Positions 1 to 9,676 are shown, counted from the first letter of the stretch. The stretch is DNA of 64,000 nt from Rhodanobacteraceae bacterium (GCA_003142815.1 PLNP01000024.1:49190-113189), one strand, 5' to 3'. Notes: generated from the sequence alone by a model not told the origin. Made by a program: numbers and translations.

Positions 1-495
<495 letters not shown>

Positions 496-588
496 TCTTT
501 GCTTCGTCCGCGAAGCGGGAAAGGCGAAGGGCGGAAGGCCGCATACGCAAGCTTGCCTCATCCCTTGCCTTCTCCCGCAGTAGGAGAG

Positions 589-665
589 GGGGAGTGATTG
601 TCGCGCTGTCCGCGACAGCGGTATTTGATTGAAGCGGGGGGAGTGATCGTCGCGCTGCGCGCGAC
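589..665. repeat. Short tandem duplication with GTCGCG/CGCGAC stems
   Basis: Two near-identical copies of a GGGGAGTGAT(T/C)GTCGCGCTG segment lie about 47 nt apart between rpoD and the tRNA. Each is followed by CGCGAC, so each can fold into a small hairpin (about 600-616 and 649-665). No gene is visible in 496-686. The region must hold the tRNA promoter; TCTAAT at 673-678 is a possible -10 box, with no convincing -35. Confidence 0.4.
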
Positions 666-686
666 CCCGTGTTCTAATTGGAACGA

Positions 687-997
687 GGGCCTATAGCTCA
701 ATGGTTAGAGCAGGGGACTCATCGAAAGGTGCCGCCACTCCGTAATGGGTGGATGGGATCGGGATGAATTCAGGGAAACCTTAACGGTTCGGCCGATGGC
801 GACCCTGAGCCAAGCCGGCGGTACACCGTCGGAAGGTGCAGAGACTACCTGAGGGCTGCAGTGCCCTTGATCACAGGCTAGAGCGTCCCGCACCCCACCA
901 GCGCAAGCTGCGGGTGAAGAGATAGTCCGCACCGGTCGGAAACGATCGGATCACGCGAATCCCTTGGTTCCAGGTTCGAGTCCTGGTGGGCCCACCA
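687..997 (+). tRNA. tRNA-Ile (CAU anticodon), split by a group I intron
   Basis: The exons are 687-722 and 958-997 and join to a 76-nt tRNA with CCA encoded. The acceptor stem is GGGCCTA (687-693) with TGGGCCC (987-993). The D stem is GCTC/GAGC, and the anticodon stem is GGGGA (713-717) with TCCCT (960-964). The T arm is CCAGG-TTCGAGT-CCTGG. The spliced anticodon loop reads CTCATAA, anticodon CAT. The body resembles the minor isoleucine tRNA (E. coli ileX) rather than a Met tRNA, including GGTTAGAGCAG and the CTCATAATC anticodon region. Such a tRNA would need lysidine at C34 (by TilS) to read AUA. A scan that does not allow introns would miss this gene. Confidence 0.9.
723..957 (+). ncRNA. 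Group I self-splicing intron (Azoarcus tRNA-Ile type)
   Basis: The 235-nt insert sits directly 3' of the anticodon, between U36 and A37 of the tRNA. Exon 1 ends in CAT, which pairs with GTG at 730-732 (internal guide sequence) to give the conserved U-G pair at the 5' splice site. The intron ends in G (957), the expected omega-G. The guanosine-binding helix P7 is GACTA (843-847) with TAGTC (923-927). A GAAA-capped 7-bp stem (932-949) fits P9, and a CCACTC/GGGTGG hairpin near the 5' end fits P2. The core strings GAGCCAAG, AGGTGCAGAGACTA and GATAGTCC closely resemble the Azoarcus tRNA-Ile ribozyme (subgroup IC3). No homing endonuclease is encoded. Confidence 0.9.
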
Positions 998-1027
998 ATC
1001 CTTCGTGCGTGTTAGCGTGCGTGTGCG

Positions 1028-1069
1028 ATCCATCAATAGTTTGGCCGTTCCGGACAAACATTGATGGAT
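1028..1069. repeat. Inverted repeat downstream of the tRNA
   Basis: ATCCATCAAT (1028-1037) and ATTGATGGAT (1060-1069) form a perfect 10-bp stem with a 22-nt loop. A third copy of CATTGATGGA follows at 1100. There is no T-run, so this is not a standard intrinsic terminator. The rest of 998-1241 holds no gene that I can see. Confidence 0.45.
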
Positions 1070-1241
1070 GTCCGGCATTATCTGGCAGCTCCGACCGGCA
1101 TTGATGGACTGCGCAGGCGCTGGTGCAACCGGCGCGCAATAGCTGGGCAAACTCATCCACGACCGTTCATGCGAGAGTTGGTATTGTCGGCGCCTGTGTC
1201 GACGCCATATCGGCGCGTTCACACGCAGTAAAATTGAAACC

Positions 1242-1922
1242 ATGAACATCAAAACGCGTCGCATGAAGGATTCGGGCCGCGCGGCACCGGCGCGATCGAG
1301 CGGGCGTTGGTTGCGCGCGGCGCTGAAACCCATCGAGCGGATGTGCACGACTCGCACCAATGGCCAGCTCGGGCTCATTTCAGACATGGCGGTGAGCGTC
1401 GGCCTGCTTTACATGGGGATGCGGCGCGACAACGTGCGCCCGATTGCGGTGCTTGCAGCCGTGCTTTTCGGCCTGGTGCTCTTCAGTTTCTTCGAGTACG
1501 CCATGCACCGATGGCTGTTCCACGGGCCTGCGCAGGTCTTCCAACAAGGTCATCTCACCCACCACCAACAGCCCCTGGGCTACGATTCCCTGCCGTTTTT
1601 CCTGACTCCACTGGCGATCCTTGCGCTGGCGGGTTTGCTGGATCTGGCCGCGCCTACGGCGGTTGCCCTTCTGTTCGCAGGAGCGTTCGCTGCCGGCTAC
1701 GTCGCTTACGGTCTGAGCCATTGGGCGATCCACAACATCCGCTTCCGAAACACCCTGGTGCGCCGCTGGGCTGCGGATCATCACATCCATCACTATCACA
1801 CCGACAAGAACTTCGGAGTGACCACGCCGTTGTGGGACATCGTGCTGCGAACGCGGTATGTCTCCACGCGGAAAAGCCCGAAACAGTCGGAGATTACTGT
1901 TCGGCCAAACGATCGACCGTGA
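1242..1922 (+). CDS. Fatty acid hydroxylase / sterol desaturase superfamily protein
   Basis: The 226-residue membrane protein carries the histidine clusters of the di-iron fatty acid hydroxylase superfamily: HRWLFH, then HLTHHQQ, HWAIHN and HHIHHYH. In this family the histidines bind two irons for O2-dependent hydroxylation or desaturation of a lipid or carotenoid at the membrane. Hydrophobic segments lie around residues 45-85 and 105-165. The last histidine box is followed by NFGVTTPLWDIVLRTRY, the usual closing motif. The exact substrate cannot be read from the sequence; bacterial members act on fatty acids, carotenoids or sterol-like lipids. An internal ATG at 1266 would trim the basic N-terminus. 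The flippase-like gene follows on the same strand after about 150 nt. Confidence 0.8.
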   Translation: MNIKTRRMKDSGRAAPARSSGRWLRAALKPIERMCTTRTNGQLGLISDMAVSVGLLYMGMRRDNVRPIAVLAAVLFGLVLFSFFEYAMHRWLFHGPAQVFQQGHLTHHQQPLGYDSLPFFLTPLAILALAGLLDLAAPTAVALLFAGAFAAGYVAYGLSHWAIHNIRFRNTLVRRWAADHHIHHYHTDKNFGVTTPLWDIVLRTRYVSTRKSPKQSEITVRPNDRP

Positions 1923-2074
1923 TGCCGGCGAGTGCGGTTCCGCGCGACACGGCCGAGCCGGTCGCAGTGCGCTACAGGCCACGCCACCCGCAACCGCAGT
2001 TGTGGGCCGCCGCCTGTCGATGAGCAGGTCCGCACCATCGGGGTTTGGTGGCACATCTTCCCGGCAGGATTACC

Positions 2075-3151
2075 GTGCGCACGCATGACACCGACCAAGG
2101 TGCGCGGGTCGGCGTGCCGCGCCTGCGCCGCGCGGGAGTCTGGCTGATCATCGCCGCGCTGGGCGCGTCGCTCGCCGTATCGATCCTGCTCGGCGGCAAG
2201 GAAGCGCTGTCGGCGACGCTGCATTTTTCGGGACAAGGATACATTGCACTTTTTTCCCTGATTTTGGCGAGCTGGCTCGCGCGCGCAGTCAAACTGCACC
2301 TGCTCCTGTCTCGACTGGGTTCCCGACCCGCATTTGTGCAGACGCTGTGCATTTCGCTGGCAACTGATTTTGCGTTCGTCACCACCCCGGCCGGCGTCGG
2401 TGGTTACGTGGCCAGTGTTTACTATCTGCGCGGCGCCGGCACCTCGGTCAGCGGCGCCGCGACGATCACGGTTGTGGATCAAGGATTGGATCTGGTTTTC
2501 TTTGCGCTGGCGGTACCCGTTGCCGGACTCGCGCTGGTCTGGTCCGGCCAGTCGCACGCGTTGACCTCATTCGCATTTGGCGCGACCGCGCTGGCTGTGC
2601 TGCTCAGCTTCGGTGCCCTGCTCGCGCGCCGCAAATTGGCGACCTGGCTGTTCGGCACGAATGCCTTGTGCGCGCGCTGGCCGCGATGGCGTGAGAAGCA
2701 GCGGGCGTTGCGCGAGTTTTGCGCGAAGGTGAGCACGCAGGGCTCGCTGCTGCTGGCGGCGGGTCCAACTTTCCTGTTCTCGATAGTTGCCTTGACGGCG
2801 CTGCAATGGTTGGCGCGTTACGGCATCCTCTGGCTGGCCCTGCGACTGCTCGGGCACAGCGTTCCGTTCGCGCTTGCGTTCCTGCTGCAGGTATTGGTGC
2901 TGCACGCGGCACTCTGGACGGGTGTGCCGGCAGGTGGCGGCGGTGCGGAGATAGGGTTGAGCGCGACGCTCGCGATGTGGGTACCGCCGGCCAGCCTCGC
3001 GACCGCATTGCTGCTTTGGCGCACGGCAACCCTCTACACCTGTCTCATTGCCGGTACGGTCGCGATTGCGCTGCTCCCGCGCAGGACAAGCCGGCAGGAT
3101 GCGCAACAGCGGATTGACCGGCCGACCGTCATCGGAGACGCCGCTGACTGA
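2075..3151 (+). CDS. Flippase-like (LPG synthase TM / UPF0104) integral membrane protein
   Basis: This polytopic protein has about eight hydrophobic segments and belongs by pattern to the YbhN/AglD-type family that shares the transmembrane domain of MprF. Diagnostic stretches are the ATDFAFVTTPAGVGGY region and a later VPAGGGGAEIGLS. Members are thought to move or handle lipid-linked substrates; no activity can be assigned here. The frame is open from a TTG at 2045, but AGGA sits 6-7 nt before the GTG at 2075, so I chose that start (358 residues). It lacks the cytoplasmic aminoacyl-transferase domain, unlike the full MprF at 52295-54928. The upstream hydroxylase on the same strand suggests a lipid-related pair, which is inference. 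Confidence 0.7.
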   Translation: MRTHDTDQGARVGVPRLRRAGVWLIIAALGASLAVSILLGGKEALSATLHFSGQGYIALFSLILASWLARAVKLHLLLSRLGSRPAFVQTLCISLATDFAFVTTPAGVGGYVASVYYLRGAGTSVSGAATITVVDQGLDLVFFALAVPVAGLALVWSGQSHALTSFAFGATALAVLLSFGALLARRKLATWLFGTNALCARWPRWREKQRALREFCAKVSTQGSLLLAAGPTFLFSIVALTALQWLARYGILWLALRLLGHSVPFALAFLLQVLVLHAALWTGVPAGGGGAEIGLSATLAMWVPPASLATALLLWRTATLYTCLIAGTVAIALLPRRTSRQDAQQRIDRPTVIGDAAD

Positions 3152-3325
3152 CAGGCTGCTGAAAAATCCTTCCTGATCAGCGTCGAGACCGGAGCTCAAG
3201 AAGCGCGTTTGTGAAGGATGGGATCGTTGTCGGCATTGGGTCCCCCCATTCGAAAGCGCCCCCTTCCCGGGAGAAGGGACAGAGTTCGAACTCGACACGA
3301 ATTGCCCGCTGCGCGCCGCGCCGCG

Positions 3326-5791
3326 TCAGAACGGCAGCGGCAGCGACGAGTCGAGTGCGAGCAATTGCGTGCGGAACACGTCCTGGATGCGTTTGAGCGC
3401 CTGCACATTGTCGGCGTCGAAGCGCAGTACCAGCACCGGCGTCGTGTTCGACGCGCGCACCAAACCCCAGCCGTCCGCCCAGTCCGCGCGCATGCCATCG
3501 ATCGTGGTCAGGCGCGCGCCGTCGAACGTTGCTTTCTGCCTGAAGGTCTCGATGAAGCGGTAATGCTCGCCTTCGCGCATCGGGATCTTGAGTTCCGGCG
3601 TCGACACGCCCTTGGGCAAGCTGTCGAATATCTGCTGCGGCGTGCGTTCGTCGACGTCGCTGGCGAGGATTTCCATCAGCCTAGCCGCCGCATAGATGCC
3701 GTCGTCGAAGCCATACCAACGCTCGGCGAAGAAGAAGTGGCCGCTCATCTCGCCGGCCAGCGCGGCGCCGGTCTCCTTCATCTTCGCCTTGATCAGCGAA
3801 TGCCCGGTGCGCCACATCAGCGGGCTGCCACCGTGCTGCAGGATCAGCGGCTGCAGGTGGCCGGTGCATTTGACGTCGTAGATGATCGTCGCGCCCGGAT
3901 TGCGGGTCAGGATGTCGATCGCGAACAGCATCAGCACGCGATCGGGGAAGATCACCTCACCGCTCGCGGTGACCACGCCGAGGCGGTCGCCGTCGCCGTC
4001 GAAGGCGAGTCCGATGTCGGCGCCGACCAGCTTCACCGACACGATCAGATCCTTCAGGTTATGCAGATCCGACGGGTCCGGATGATGATTCGGAAACGTG
4101 CCGTCGATGTCGCAGTACAACGGAATCACTTCGCAGCCGATGCCTTCGAGCACGACCGGCGCGAGCGCGCCCGCAATACCGTTGCCGCAGTCGACGACGA
4201 CTTTCAATTTGCGCTCGATCTGGATGTCATCGGTGATGCGGCGGATGTAATCCTGGTTGACGTCGATCGTCTGCAGGCCGCCCATGCCATCGACGAAGCG
4301 CCTCTCGGTGATGCGACGATACAGATTCTGGATCGCATCCTCGGACAGCGTCTCGCCACCGAGCACGATCTTGAAACCGTTGTAGTCCGACGGGTTGTGG
4401 CTGCCGGTCACCGAAATGCCGGAACCGGTGTTGAGGTGGTACCCTGCGAAATAAGTGACCGGCGTGGGCGCCGCGCCGATATCGATCACGTCGATGCCGG
4501 TCGAGCGCAAGCCCGCGATCAGCGCGGCAACGAGTTCGGGCCCTGAAAGGCGACCATCGCGGCCGACGACGATTTCATGCAGCCCGCGATCGCGCGCCTC
4601 GCTGCCGATCGCGCGGCCGATCGCGCGCGTCGCCGCCGAGGTCAGCGACTGCCCGACCACCCCGCGAATGTCGTACATGCGGAAGATGCTGGGATCGACG
4701 ACGACAACCGCCTCGTTATCGTGGGCGGCGACCGCTTTCGGTGCGGCGACGGGTTCCGCGTCCGCCGCTTGCGGCTCCGCGGTCTGTTGCTTGATTGCCT
4801 CGGCCAACGTGATCTCCGGTTCGTTTGATTTTGACGGCCGCTGCAGCGTCATCAGCGCACTGTGGAGTCCGACCTGACGCAGCCACAGCGCGACGAAGCC
4901 ACCGATCAGGCAGAGTGCGGTCAGCAGCGCGAGCAACCAGAAACTGCGCGGCGCGACAATGAAATATTCCGGTTCGGCCTTGGCGATACGCAGGTTCGAG
5001 CCGGGGATCGGCTCGCCGAGATCACCGATCGAATTGCCGCTGGCGGTGCCGACGCTGGCGATCTGCAGGTCGCCACGGCCATCGCCCTGGCGCAGGTCCA
5101 GATGCGCGCCGCTGATCCGGGCGGCATGGAACGTGGCGAGGATCGGTGCAAAGGGCAACTCCACGACTGCGAATGCGACCGTCTTGCCGTCGACGTGCGC
5201 CGGCAATGCCAACATCAGTTGTCGGCCCTTGTCCTTCTCGACGTGCATTTCGGCGAGCGGGTGATCCGGATGCACTTTCGCCTGCATCAACGCGGCGGCT
5301 TTGGCGTAACCGAGACTGGCAAGATCGCCCGACAGCACTTCGTCGAGATTCGGACTGAAGAATTCCGCATCGGTCGCATCGGGCAACAAGTGTTTCAGCG
5401 CGAGCGCGGCGGCTTCGCGCGCGGGCGCGCTTTCTTCCTGCGCCAGCGCCTGCTGCACGCTGCTGTCATTCAACGCCTGCTCGAAACGCTGCTCCCTTTG
5501 CTGGATCTGCGCGGCGATCACTGCGATCGTCGTCGCGCGCACGCCGTCGGCCTCTTCTGCACCTTGTTCGACTTGCCACACCAGCCAACTCTGCCAGGCG
5601 AGGAACGCTCCGAGCACCAGCAGAAGCGTCGCCAGCGCGAGCGGCGCCAGCACGCGCAGGGAATGGCCAAGGCGTGCCAGCGCCAAGGTCACGGGCGACG
5701 CCGCCTTCGCTTTCGGGGGCTTGCTGCTGGCCTCGGCCATCGCGTCCTCGTTATTCAAAGAATCCTGGGCTTGCACCGATTGGTCGGCCAT
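3326..5791 (-). CDS. algC: Phosphomannomutase/phosphoglucomutase with N-terminal membrane domain
   Basis: The C-terminal part (from about residue 365, starting FRMYDIRG) is a complete hexose phosphomutase interconverting hexose 6-phosphate and 1-phosphate for GDP-mannose and UDP-glucose, that is LPS, exopolysaccharide or alginate precursors. It shows the phosphoserine loop TGSHNPSDYNGFK, the metal-binding DGDGDRLGV and the sugar-binding GEMSGHFFF. About 365 residues are added at the N-terminus. These include one membrane segment at about 50-70, a roughly 200-residue likely periplasmic region and a second membrane segment near 275-300. The total of 821 residues is far above the ~460 of Pseudomonas AlgC, but long forms are typical of Xanthomonadales. 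It is followed upstream by dut and coaBC on the same strand, 44 nt away. Confidence 0.92.
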   Translation of the reverse strand: MADQSVQAQDSLNNEDAMAEASSKPPKAKAASPVTLALARLGHSLRVLAPLALATLLLVLGAFLAWQSWLVWQVEQGAEEADGVRATTIAVIAAQIQQREQRFEQALNDSSVQQALAQEESAPAREAAALALKHLLPDATDAEFFSPNLDEVLSGDLASLGYAKAAALMQAKVHPDHPLAEMHVEKDKGRQLMLALPAHVDGKTVAFAVVELPFAPILATFHAARISGAHLDLRQGDGRGDLQIASVGTASGNSIGDLGEPIPGSNLRIAKAEPEYFIVAPRSFWLLALLTALCLIGGFVALWLRQVGLHSALMTLQRPSKSNEPEITLAEAIKQQTAEPQAADAEPVAAPKAVAAHDNEAVVVVDPSIFRMYDIRGVVGQSLTSAATRAIGRAIGSEARDRGLHEIVVGRDGRLSGPELVAALIAGLRSTGIDVIDIGAAPTPVTYFAGYHLNTGSGISVTGSHNPSDYNGFKIVLGGETLSEDAIQNLYRRITERRFVDGMGGLQTIDVNQDYIRRITDDIQIERKLKVVVDCGNGIAGALAPVVLEGIGCEVIPLYCDIDGTFPNHHPDPSDLHNLKDLIVSVKLVGADIGLAFDGDGDRLGVVTASGEVIFPDRVLMLFAIDILTRNPGATIIYDVKCTGHLQPLILQHGGSPLMWRTGHSLIKAKMKETGAALAGEMSGHFFFAERWYGFDDGIYAAARLMEILASDVDERTPQQIFDSLPKGVSTPELKIPMREGEHYRFIETFRQKATFDGARLTTIDGMRADWADGWGLVRASNTTPVLVLRFDADNVQALKRIQDVFRTQLLALDSSLPLPF

Positions 5792-5835
5792 CGCCCGCGT
5801 ACCGAAGTGTTTCTCCGCAACCGGCCCCGTCCCGA

Positions 5836-6291
5836 TCAGTGCCGTCCGGAACTGCCGAAACCGCCGACGCCACGCGCGCTCGGCGAGAAATCATCGACGA
5901 CCTCGAACGCCGCGCGCACGACCGGCAGGATAACCAGCTGCGCGATGCGCTCCCCTGGGGTGATGGTAAAGGTCGTGTTGGAACGGTTCCAGCACGAAAT
6001 CAGCAGCGGGCCTTGATAGTCCGCATCGATCAGACCGACCAGGTTGCCGAGCACAATGCCATGTTTGTGGCCAAGGCCGGAGCGTGGCAGCACGACGGCA
6101 CACAGGCCAGGGTCGCCGATATGGATCGCGATGCCGCTTGGAATCAGCGCGCAGGCGCCCGCTTCGAGCGTCAGTGGTGCGGCGAGCATTGCGCGCAGAT
6201 CGATGCCCGCGGAGGCCAGGGTTGCCGGCGCTGGCAGCGGAAACTCGCGGCCAAGGCGCCCATCGAGAATCTTCATCGCGATCTTCGTCAT
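5836..6291 (-). CDS. dut: Deoxyuridine 5'-triphosphate nucleotidohydrolase (dUTPase)
   Basis: It hydrolyses dUTP to dUMP and pyrophosphate, keeping uracil out of DNA and feeding thymidylate synthesis. All five trimeric-dUTPase motifs are present: [29 protein letters not shown] with the catalytic Asp, RIAQLVI, and the C-terminal [10 protein letters not shown]. At 151 residues the length is normal. I start at the ATG at 6291 rather than the longer in-frame start at 6315, because this ATG overlaps the coaBC stop in an ATGA arrangement. That implies translational coupling, and the dut-coaBC order is common in gammaproteobacteria. Confidence 0.95.
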   Translation of the reverse strand: MTKIAMKILDGRLGREFPLPAPATLASAGIDLRAMLAAPLTLEAGACALIPSGIAIHIGDPGLCAVVLPRSGLGHKHGIVLGNLVGLIDADYQGPLLISCWNRSNTTFTITPGERIAQLVILPVVRAAFEVVDDFSPSARGVGGFGSSGRH

Positions 6292-7505
6292 GTGTGCTCC
6301 CTGGCCGCGCGCCATTGCTCGCCTATGCGCGCGACGAGCCGGCGCGCAAGATCACGCTTGTCCGCGCGCGCAAGCTGCTCGCGGCCGCCGCCGGGCCAGA
6401 GCAGCAGCAACGCATTGTCGCCCTGCTCGAAGCCCAGCCCGGCGCCGACCTGGTTCGCGGCGATCAGGTCGAGCCGTTTGCGTTCGAGCTTGGCGCGCGC
6501 GTACTCCTCGACGTTCTCGGTTTCGGCCGCGAAGCCGACCAGGAACGGCCGCTGCGGCAGCGCCGCGACTTCGGCGAGGATATCCGGGTTCTGTACCAAT
6601 GAAAGTTCGAGCGCGCCGCCGGTCTTCTTCAGTTTCTGCGGCGCCATGATCTGTGGCCGGAAATCAGCGACCGCCGCGGCCGACACGAAAACGTCATTGC
6701 GCGCTGCCTGCGCGAGCACCGCGTCACGCATTTCGCGTGCGCTGCGCACATCGACACGGGTCATCCCGGCGGGCGTCGCCAGCGCGACCGGCCCGGCGAT
6801 CAGGGTCACCGCGGCACCTTGTTGCGCCGCGGCTTCGGCGATCGCGAATCCCATGCGGCCGGAACTGCGGTTGCCGATGAAACGGACCGGGTCGATGTCC
6901 TCGTAGGTCGGCCCGGCGCTGACCAGGAAATTGAGGCCCGCGAGTGCGCGCGGACCGCGTGCGGCGATCAGTTCGGCGACGATCGCACCCGCTTCGAGCA
7001 GGCGCCCGGCGCCGATATCGCCGCAGGCCTGACTGCCCGAGCCCGGCCCGAACACGCGCACCCCGCGCTCGCGCAAAAGTGCAAGATTCGCCTGGGTCGC
7101 CGCATGCGCCCACATTTGCTGGTTCATCGCCGGCGCCACGGAGACCGCAGCGGCGCTGGCGAGACAGATCGTGGTCAACAGATCATCGGCGTGGCCGTGC
7201 GCGAGCCGCGCGATGCAATCGGCCGATGCCGGCGCGATCAGCACCTCGTCGGCCCAGCGCGCCAGCTCGATGTGGCTCATCGCCGCTTCCGCCGATTCGT
7301 CCCAGAGGCTCGATCGCACCGGATTTCCGGACAACGCCTGGAAGGTCAGCGCGGTCACGAAGCGCGCCGCATTCGCGGTCAGTACAACACGCACTTCGGC
7401 GCCGGCATCGCCAAGGCGTCGCACGAGTTCGGCCGCCTTGTAAGCGGCGATGCCGCCGGAAACGCCGAGCAGGACGCGCGCACCGGTCAGACCCTGAACG
7501 TTCAT
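6288..7505 (-). CDS. coaBC: Phosphopantothenoylcysteine decarboxylase / phosphopantothenate-cysteine ligase
   Basis: This bifunctional enzyme performs two steps of coenzyme A synthesis. CoaB joins cysteine to 4'-phosphopantothenate using CTP, and FMN-dependent CoaC decarboxylates the product. The CoaC half (N-terminal) has [13 protein letters not shown], the catalytic-His segment [10 protein letters not shown], the PAMN motif and [10 protein letters not shown]. The CoaB half begins about residue 185 with [21 protein letters not shown] and continues through AAAVADFRP and KLKK. The ATG at 7505 (MNVQGL) is preferred over an in-frame TTG at 7523. The protein of about 405 residues is normal in length. 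It heads the coaBC-dut-algC run. Confidence 0.94.
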   Translation of the reverse strand: MNVQGLTGARVLLGVSGGIAAYKAAELVRRLGDAGAEVRVVLTANAARFVTALTFQALSGNPVRSSLWDESAEAAMSHIELARWADEVLIAPASADCIARLAHGHADDLLTTICLASAAAVSVAPAMNQQMWAHAATQANLALLRERGVRVFGPGSGSQACGDIGAGRLLEAGAIVAELIAARGPRALAGLNFLVSAGPTYEDIDPVRFIGNRSSGRMGFAIAEAAAQQGAAVTLIAGPVALATPAGMTRVDVRSAREMRDAVLAQAARNDVFVSAAAVADFRPQIMAPQKLKKTGGALELSLVQNPDILAEVAALPQRPFLVGFAAETENVEEYARAKLERKRLDLIAANQVGAGLGFEQGDNALLLLWPGGGREQLARADKRDLARRLVARIGEQWRAAREHT

Positions 7506-7690
7506 GTAGGAAACCGCGCACAAGACACGAAGCCGCTAGCTTACTGAAATTCGCGACCTTTGCCGCTCGGGAGCGCCTCGGTGGATCGCTAGAGTGTTCC
7601 CATGAACCTGCGACCGGTCTCCATTCCACCGCACAGCCGCGCCCCACGCGGACCCGTGGTCGCGATGCGCGCACGACGTGTCGGCTCCGC

Positions 7691-7712
7691 CGAATCCCGA
7701 ATCCCGAATCCC
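7691..7712. repeat. GAATCCC heptamer array (short)
   Basis: Three consecutive copies of the heptamer lie directly upstream of radC, ending 10 nt before its ATG. They belong to the same family as the long array at 25441 and the inverted pair at 56249. They sit inside the possible 5' leader of radC. Confidence 0.6.
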
Positions 7713-7722
7713 GGAACAGCCC

Positions 7723-8385
7723 ATGAGCATCCGCGACTGGCCCGACGGCGAACGACCGCGTGAGAAGCTGCTGGCGCGCGGCGCGAGCGCGCTTTCGGAC
7801 GCGGAACTCCTCGCCGTATTCCTCGGCTCCGGCCGCCGCGGCCAGAGCGCGGTCGACCTCGGCCGCGGCTTGCTTAACGACGCCGGCAGCCTGAAGGCAT
7901 TGCTCGACACACCGGATCGACGGCCTGGCATCGGCACGGTCGCGCGCTGCCGTCTGCTCGGCGCACTCGAACTCGGTCGACGTTATCTCGACGCGGAGTT
8001 GCGCAGCGGCGAGACCCTCGGCGACCCAGCCGCGAGCGCGCGCTACCTCAAGGCGCGCCTCGGCGGATATCCGTACGAAGTGTTCGGCTGCCTGTTCCTC
8101 GACAACCGTCATCGCGTGCTCGCGTTCGAGGAACTGTTTCGTGGCTCGATCGACGGCGCCAGCGTGCACCCGCGCGAAGTGGTGCGGCGCTGCCTGGCCC
8201 ACAATGCCGCAGCGGTGATCTTCGCGCACAACCATCCCTCCGGCGTCGCCGAGCCGAGCGCAGCGGATCGCGCGATCACGCTGCGCTTGCGCGAGGCACT
8301 CGAACTCATCGACGTGCGCCTGCTCGATCACTTCGTGATCGGCCACGGTACCCCGACCTCGCTGGCACAGCGCGGCTGGATCTGA
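7723..8385 (+). CDS. radC: RadC family JAB1/MPN-domain protein
   Basis: The 220-residue protein has an N-terminal helix-hairpin-helix-like region ([14 protein letters not shown]) and a C-terminal JAMM zinc-peptidase-like domain with the signature [18 protein letters not shown] followed by AHNHPSG and a downstream D. The family was named for a supposed DNA-repair role, but its true function is unsettled. The start at 7723 ([16 protein letters not shown]) matches the conserved N-terminus; the longer reading frame runs back into the heptamer repeat. It is transcribed divergently from coaBC, a neighbourhood conserved in many gammaproteobacteria. Confidence 0.93.
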   Translation: MSIRDWPDGERPREKLLARGASALSDAELLAVFLGSGRRGQSAVDLGRGLLNDAGSLKALLDTPDRRPGIGTVARCRLLGALELGRRYLDAELRSGETLGDPAASARYLKARLGGYPYEVFGCLFLDNRHRVLAFEELFRGSIDGASVHPREVVRRCLAHNAAAVIFAHNHPSGVAEPSAADRAITLRLREALELIDVRLLDHFVIGHGTPTSLAQRGWI

Positions 8386-8400
8386 CCTTTATTGCTCCGG

Positions 8401-8442
8401 ATTGATTCGGTCCATTTGAATCTGAAGTCGTTCCGAATCAAT
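8401..8442. repeat. 42-nt element with ATTGATTCGG / CCGAATCAAT ends (copy 1)
   Basis: The ends form a perfect 10-bp inverted repeat (8401-8410 with 8433-8442). The 22-nt centre is related to that of a second copy at 50646-50687, also 42 nt long and followed by the same AGCG sequence. This copy lies just after the radC stop. No coding function is evident. Confidence 0.65.
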
Positions 8443-8611
8443 AGCGGCGTCGCTTGGCCGTTGCGGTCGCGCCGACGCCCGCGACTGTTTGCGCGAGCAG
8501 TGCAATCGCGACCGCTCGGGTGTTGTGAATGGCAGTGTGTACACCAATGCGACCTGTCCGCCCCGTCCGCGCCTATACTCGGTGCGCCGAAGGGGGCGGA
8601 ACGATCGAATC

Positions 8612-9676
8612 GTGATTCTCGAATTCCCGCGTGCATTTCCAGCCGACAGTGCCGAACGGCGTCTGCCCGACGTCGCCTCCGCGCGAGCGCTATTGGCCGG
8701 ATACCCGGCACCGCTGGACACGTTGTTCGCGCGGCGCCGCGCGGAGTGGGCCGCGCTGATTGAAGGCAGCGGCGACCAGGCGCTGCTCGCACGCACCGAA
8801 GACGCGGTGCGTCTGGCCTATGCGCGACTGGCGTTGCGTCACGGCCATCTCGGCAGTGATTTCCACGCCTACCACAACGAAGGCCACATCCTCGAGATCT
8901 GCGCCGACCGCATCGACCGTGTCGTCGCCGCATCGGGCCTCGGCGCGATGTCGTTGTGCGATTGGTGCGCGCTGATGCTGTTCGGCGCCGGCCACGATCT
9001 GCGTCAGCGTGAAGCACCGCAACTCATCGCCGGTGTTGGCGCAAACGAACGCGCGAGCATCGAGGAAACCTATCGCATCCTCGCCGTGTGCGGCTTTTCG
9101 TGCGAGCACGATCCGGATCTTTACCTCGCCACCGAGCTGATGATCGCGGCCAGCACGTTCGATGCGCGACCGCCACCCGGCGGGTATCTGTACAACGCAG
9201 CCGACCTGGTGCAAAGCGGCGGCGCACTCGCGGCCACGCTCGATCGCACGCTCGACATGCGCGACCCGCACTGGCGCGCGGATGCCAGGCTCGTGCAAGC
9301 GTACCGGCTCGCCTTGATCGCAGCGGATCTCGATACCGCCAATGTCGCCGAGCCGTTCGACAAGTTCGCCAGGACCGCCGAGAACCTTTGCCGCGAGCGC
9401 GAAATGCTCAGCGGGCGCTCGCTCGACGCGGGCGAAAGCGCGTTGCCGGTACTCGGCTTCCTGACCGACGGCCAGGATCGCTTTTTCTTCGAACTGCACC
9501 GTTTCCACTCGGAACCAGGTCGCCTGGCTTTCGAAGCCGGCAAGCAAGCGAATGCGTCGAAACTCAAGGCGCTGTGCATGGGCGTGCGCGCGCGGATCGC
9601 GCTCTCGGGATCACCGGCCAATGGCGAGCAGGTGATCGCGGCCTATCGGGAGACGCTCGCGGATCTACTCGACTGA
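8612..9676 (+). CDS. Predicted metal-dependent HD-superfamily phosphohydrolase
   Basis: The pattern YHNEGHI, then FGAGHD about 50 residues later and [11 protein letters not shown] after that, matches the His/HD/NE metal ligands of the HD-type predicted phosphohydrolases (COG4339-like). The substrate is unknown. The protein is soluble with no signal peptide. The frame is open from an ATG at 8489, but the first 40 residues look like non-coding translation. The GTG at 8612, with a GGGGGCGGA stretch about 15 nt upstream, gives a more natural N-terminus (about 354 residues). The start is therefore uncertain. It sits between radC and argS on the same strand. Confidence 0.6.
   Translation: MILEFPRAFPADSAERRLPDVASARALLAGYPAPLDTLFARRRAEWAALIEGSGDQALLARTEDAVRLAYARLALRHGHLGSDFHAYHNEGHILEICADRIDRVVAASGLGAMSLCDWCALMLFGAGHDLRQREAPQLIAGVGANERASIEETYRILAVCGFSCEHDPDLYLATELMIAASTFDARPPPGGYLYNAADLVQSGGALAATLDRTLDMRDPHWRADARLVQAYRLALIAADLDTANVAEPFDKFARTAENLCREREMLSGRSLDAGESALPVLGFLTDGQDRFFFELHRFHSEPGRLAFEAGKQANASKLKALCMGVRARIALSGSPANGEQVIAAYRETLADLLD

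Noticed and set aside
705-1387. Minus-strand open frames across the tRNA/intron region
   Set aside because: They lie antisense to the tRNA and intron, show no protein-like pattern and no ribosome site; the intron encodes no endonuclease.
3218-4546. 442-residue plus-strand frame over algC
   Set aside because: It is a complementary-strand shadow in GC-rich DNA, low-complexity in Arg/His/Asp, with no motif.
8328-9017. Minus-strand frame after radC with an apparent shared peptide at 50057
   Set aside because: The resemblance comes from translating the 42-nt repeat element; neither frame is a gene.
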